Source: Paramecium sonneborni
Lineage: Eukaryota; Ciliophora; Oligohymenophorea; Peniculida; Parameciidae
Length of the DNA: 64,000 bases
Direction of reading: 5' to 3'
NCBI GenBank assembly: GCA_905182985.1
Contig: CAJJDN010000025.1
Coordinates: 425,487-489,486, forward strand
Shown: positions 61,960-64,000 of the stretch, piece by piece
Layout of the letters: every line of letters begins with the position of its first letter
How positions within the stretch are numbered: the first letter of the stretch is position 1
The notes under the pieces: generated by a model
Told to the model about the DNA's origin: nothing
The model's input: the letters and a program-made list of their open reading frames with translations, nothing else
Database searches by the model: none
Position numbers and translations under genes: made by a program

Positions 61960-62886
61960 ATGAATCGAAAACTTGAACTAAAATTATTAAGCCATTTTTA
62001 GAGTTTGGAAGGAAAATTATCTTTATTGTTCTTACACATATCAGATAATTCAGCTGGTTTCTAACATGTTGGTAGCTTAAAAGAATAGTTTACAGCCTTT
62101 TATTATATATGTATGTAAAAGTAAACAAATTTTCATTTTATAAAGAATCAATACTATAGTATTTCTTAAAAATGGTACATAAAATTAATCTTTTGAATAG
62201 CAATGTATATTTTGTTCAAAATTAAAGACACATTCAAGTTAATAATTGCTATTGCATTTACTCTTATTTCATAAAACAAAATTTAGCTATAAATTCACCT
62301 ATTATCAAAATGAAAAAGTCTTACATATTGCTTATTTCAGATAATAACCAAAAATCTTACCTAATGTTTTTAGACATTATAAAGCTATCAATTAAAATTA
62401 ATTAGATTGTTTCATGTTCTTAACACTATTTTCTTAATCTAATTCAGAATTTTACTAAAAAAATAGTAATAATTATTATATTTACAAATAGCTCTTCCTT
62501 TAGAATAAGATTAACAAATCTCTAATTTGATGAGTTAAAAATAATTTTATTGTGGTCCTTCAAAAAATTTTAGACCTGTATAAAGAATTGAAGAATTCAA
62601 AGAATTGGAAGCTTTAGATTTTGAAACATTTAAATAAAATGAATTAATTTGTTTGACAAAATCTTCACCAGAATTTAAAGGTACTCCAATTCAATAGTTT
62701 ATGATGTTGTACAATACAAGAGTTTTAGAAGAAAGGCCATAATAATTAAAAGATTTTTTGAAGCAATTTACGAAGTTATAAGGTGAATTAGCAATCTGTT
62801 TTTAGAATCATTTATTTACACTATTATGTTATAGTATGATAGATTAATAAACATTCGTTGAATTATCTCTTATGATATAGAAATGA
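61960..62886 (+). CDS. Unknown protein, 291 residues
   Basis: Two introns (25 nt, GTAAAC...AAAG, and 26 nt, GTAATA...ATAG) give a continuous frame. It begins MNRKLELKLLSHFQSLEG. One CxxC pair (QQCIFCSKLKTH) with a following His lies near residue 75. The C-terminal half is helical (IEEFKELEALDFETFKQNE, then FLKQFTKLQGELAICFQNHL). The CxxC/H could bind a metal, but a complete finger is not formed. No family was recognised. Confidence 0.6.
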
Positions 62887-63179
62887 GTTTGAGATATTAT
62901 TTATAAATATAAACTTTAATTTTAATCATCATAAATTTGAATTTGACTATTATTATTCTTAACTAATTCTCATTTAATAATACTGATGATGTTTAAAATT
63001 ATCAATTAATAGTATCGCTAAAATGATTATAAAATGTATCATAAAAAATAATTAGAAAATAAATGAGTGATATTTTTATTCATCCCCTGATATGATTTAA
63101 ATATATTTTGTATAAAATCTAAATTTTTAAAATATTCCAATTAATGATAAGTAGGGAAAGATGAATATACATATTATTC

Positions 63180-63431
63180 TCATTGTTTTAATTGATAAGT
63201 AAAATGTTTGTCATTTCTCTTAAAAAACTTATTTTTTGTCAATCCTAGATCTTTATTATCTTCTTTATTAACTGTTTTAGAATAATAATCTTCTTCTTTT
63301 TAACGAGGATCTGTACAGAATTATAGATTTTTTGATCTTAGAAAGTTTAGAATAGCTTTTATTTTAGGATTGGGACGATGATATATTTCTAATTCTAAAG
63401 AATCAAGGCTGGAATTTAAGTCTTCCTACAT
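63180..63431 (-). CDS. Small charged protein, unknown
   Basis: Single exon, 83 residues starting MQEDLNSSLDSLELEIYHRP. Polar and basic toward the C-terminus (TKNKFFKRNDKHFTYQLKQ). No family was recognised. Its ATG lies 46 bp from the divergent gene at 63478. Confidence 0.5.
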
Positions 63432-63477
63432 TAAATATATAAAATTTTCAATTAAGCAAATCAAATATATTTTTAAT

Positions 63478-64000
63478 ATGAAAAAAATACATAGTTGTTA
63501 ATTATAGACCTTAGGTTTTGTAAAAAACTATTAATCTGACTAGAATTCAAACAATATCATAAATCATACCCTCTATCATAAATATGCATCTTCTCAAAAT
63601 TATTATTTTACAAGAGAAATTAACGAGATTTTAAGTAAGCAACGAACTTCCTCTGTAATTTTGTTTTAAGTATCAAAGCGATCTAATAATAGGATTATCT
63701 ACATTATGATGATGAGGATGAATATCTTAAAAGATTTTATATTTATGAGGTGTATGATAATAAAATGAGATTACTTAAAGAGTTTTATAAATTTCATAAA
63801 GATCTTCCTAGATTTTCATTATCTAAATAAATACTCTAAACTTTAAATTATTATTATGATAAGCGTAGAAAATTAGATTATTATAGAATCTAGAAATAAA
63901 TAGAGTTTGAAAATAAATAAAATCCTTAATTACCTTAGAAAGGAATAGTTGGTGATAAGCCGATTGAAACTTAAAGCACACCAAGATCAGATAGTAGTTC
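63478..64000 (+). CDS. Unknown protein, 5' part only (runs off window)
   Basis: Starts MKKIHSCQLQTLGFVKNYQS. Intron 63670-63692 (23 nt) is needed to pass into the frame YLHYDDEDEYLKRFYIYEVY, then LLKEFYKFHKDLPRFSLSK. The visible end is Ser/Pro/Gln rich (IETQSTPRSDSS). The frame is open at 64000, so the 3' end is missing. No family could be named. Confidence 0.6.

Overview
The window reads as macronuclear DNA of a ciliate, almost certainly Paramecium (most likely of the P. aurelia group). The evidence is: very high A+T; long reading frames appear only when TAA and TAG are read as glutamine and TGA is the sole stop; frames are broken and restored by tiny introns of about 22-31 nt (GTA...TAG); and genes sit close together on both strands. 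Coordinates below use that code. Where intron lengths are given, the spliced length was checked to be a multiple of three.

Layout. 1-6.2 kb: the end of a C2H2 zinc-finger gene, a CFAP100-like ciliary protein head-to-head with a UBA-UAS-UBX (FAF2-like) gene, a GRAM-VASt protein, and a secreted Glu/Thr-rich protein. 7.2-12.5 kb: a large type I membrane protein interrupted by an assembly duplication. 12.5-19.6 kb: a minus-strand run with a kelch-like protein, an unknown protein, a Cdc6/Orc1-type ATPase carrying an apparent frameshift, and a mercaptopyruvate/thiosulfate sulfurtransferase. 19.6-25.3 kb: a GPCR fused to a degenerate PIP-kinase domain, then a coiled-coil gene with a second assembly duplication that exposes an IES-like 199 bp excision. 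27-35 kb: proteins of unknown role, an EF-hand protein, a MORN-repeat protein and an alveolin-like cortical protein. 35.6-45 kb: a fused double Old Yellow Enzyme, a LAMMER kinase, a two-finger CCCH protein, and a membrane coiled-coil/CCCH gene pair with a third assembly duplication. 45.6-54.5 kb: four CDPKs (one plus, three minus strand), a four-TM protein and a mitochondrial carrier. 54.7-64 kb: another kelch-like protein, a nucleoredoxin-like protein, a CDPK-type pseudokinase, a bacterial-type D-Ala-D-Ala carboxypeptidase (S11), and small unknown genes.

There is no operon logic. The genes share themes of cell cortex and cilia (CFAP100, alveolin, MORN) and calcium/lipid signalling (CDPKs, pseudokinase, EF-hand protein, GPCR-PIPK, GRAM-VASt). 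The most unusual items are the GPCR-PIPK and CDPK proteins lacking kinase residues, the tandem OYE with altered catalytic residues, the S11 peptidase, and the cryptic IES-like variant caught in the assembly. No tRNA, rRNA, CRISPR array or telomeric repeat was seen.
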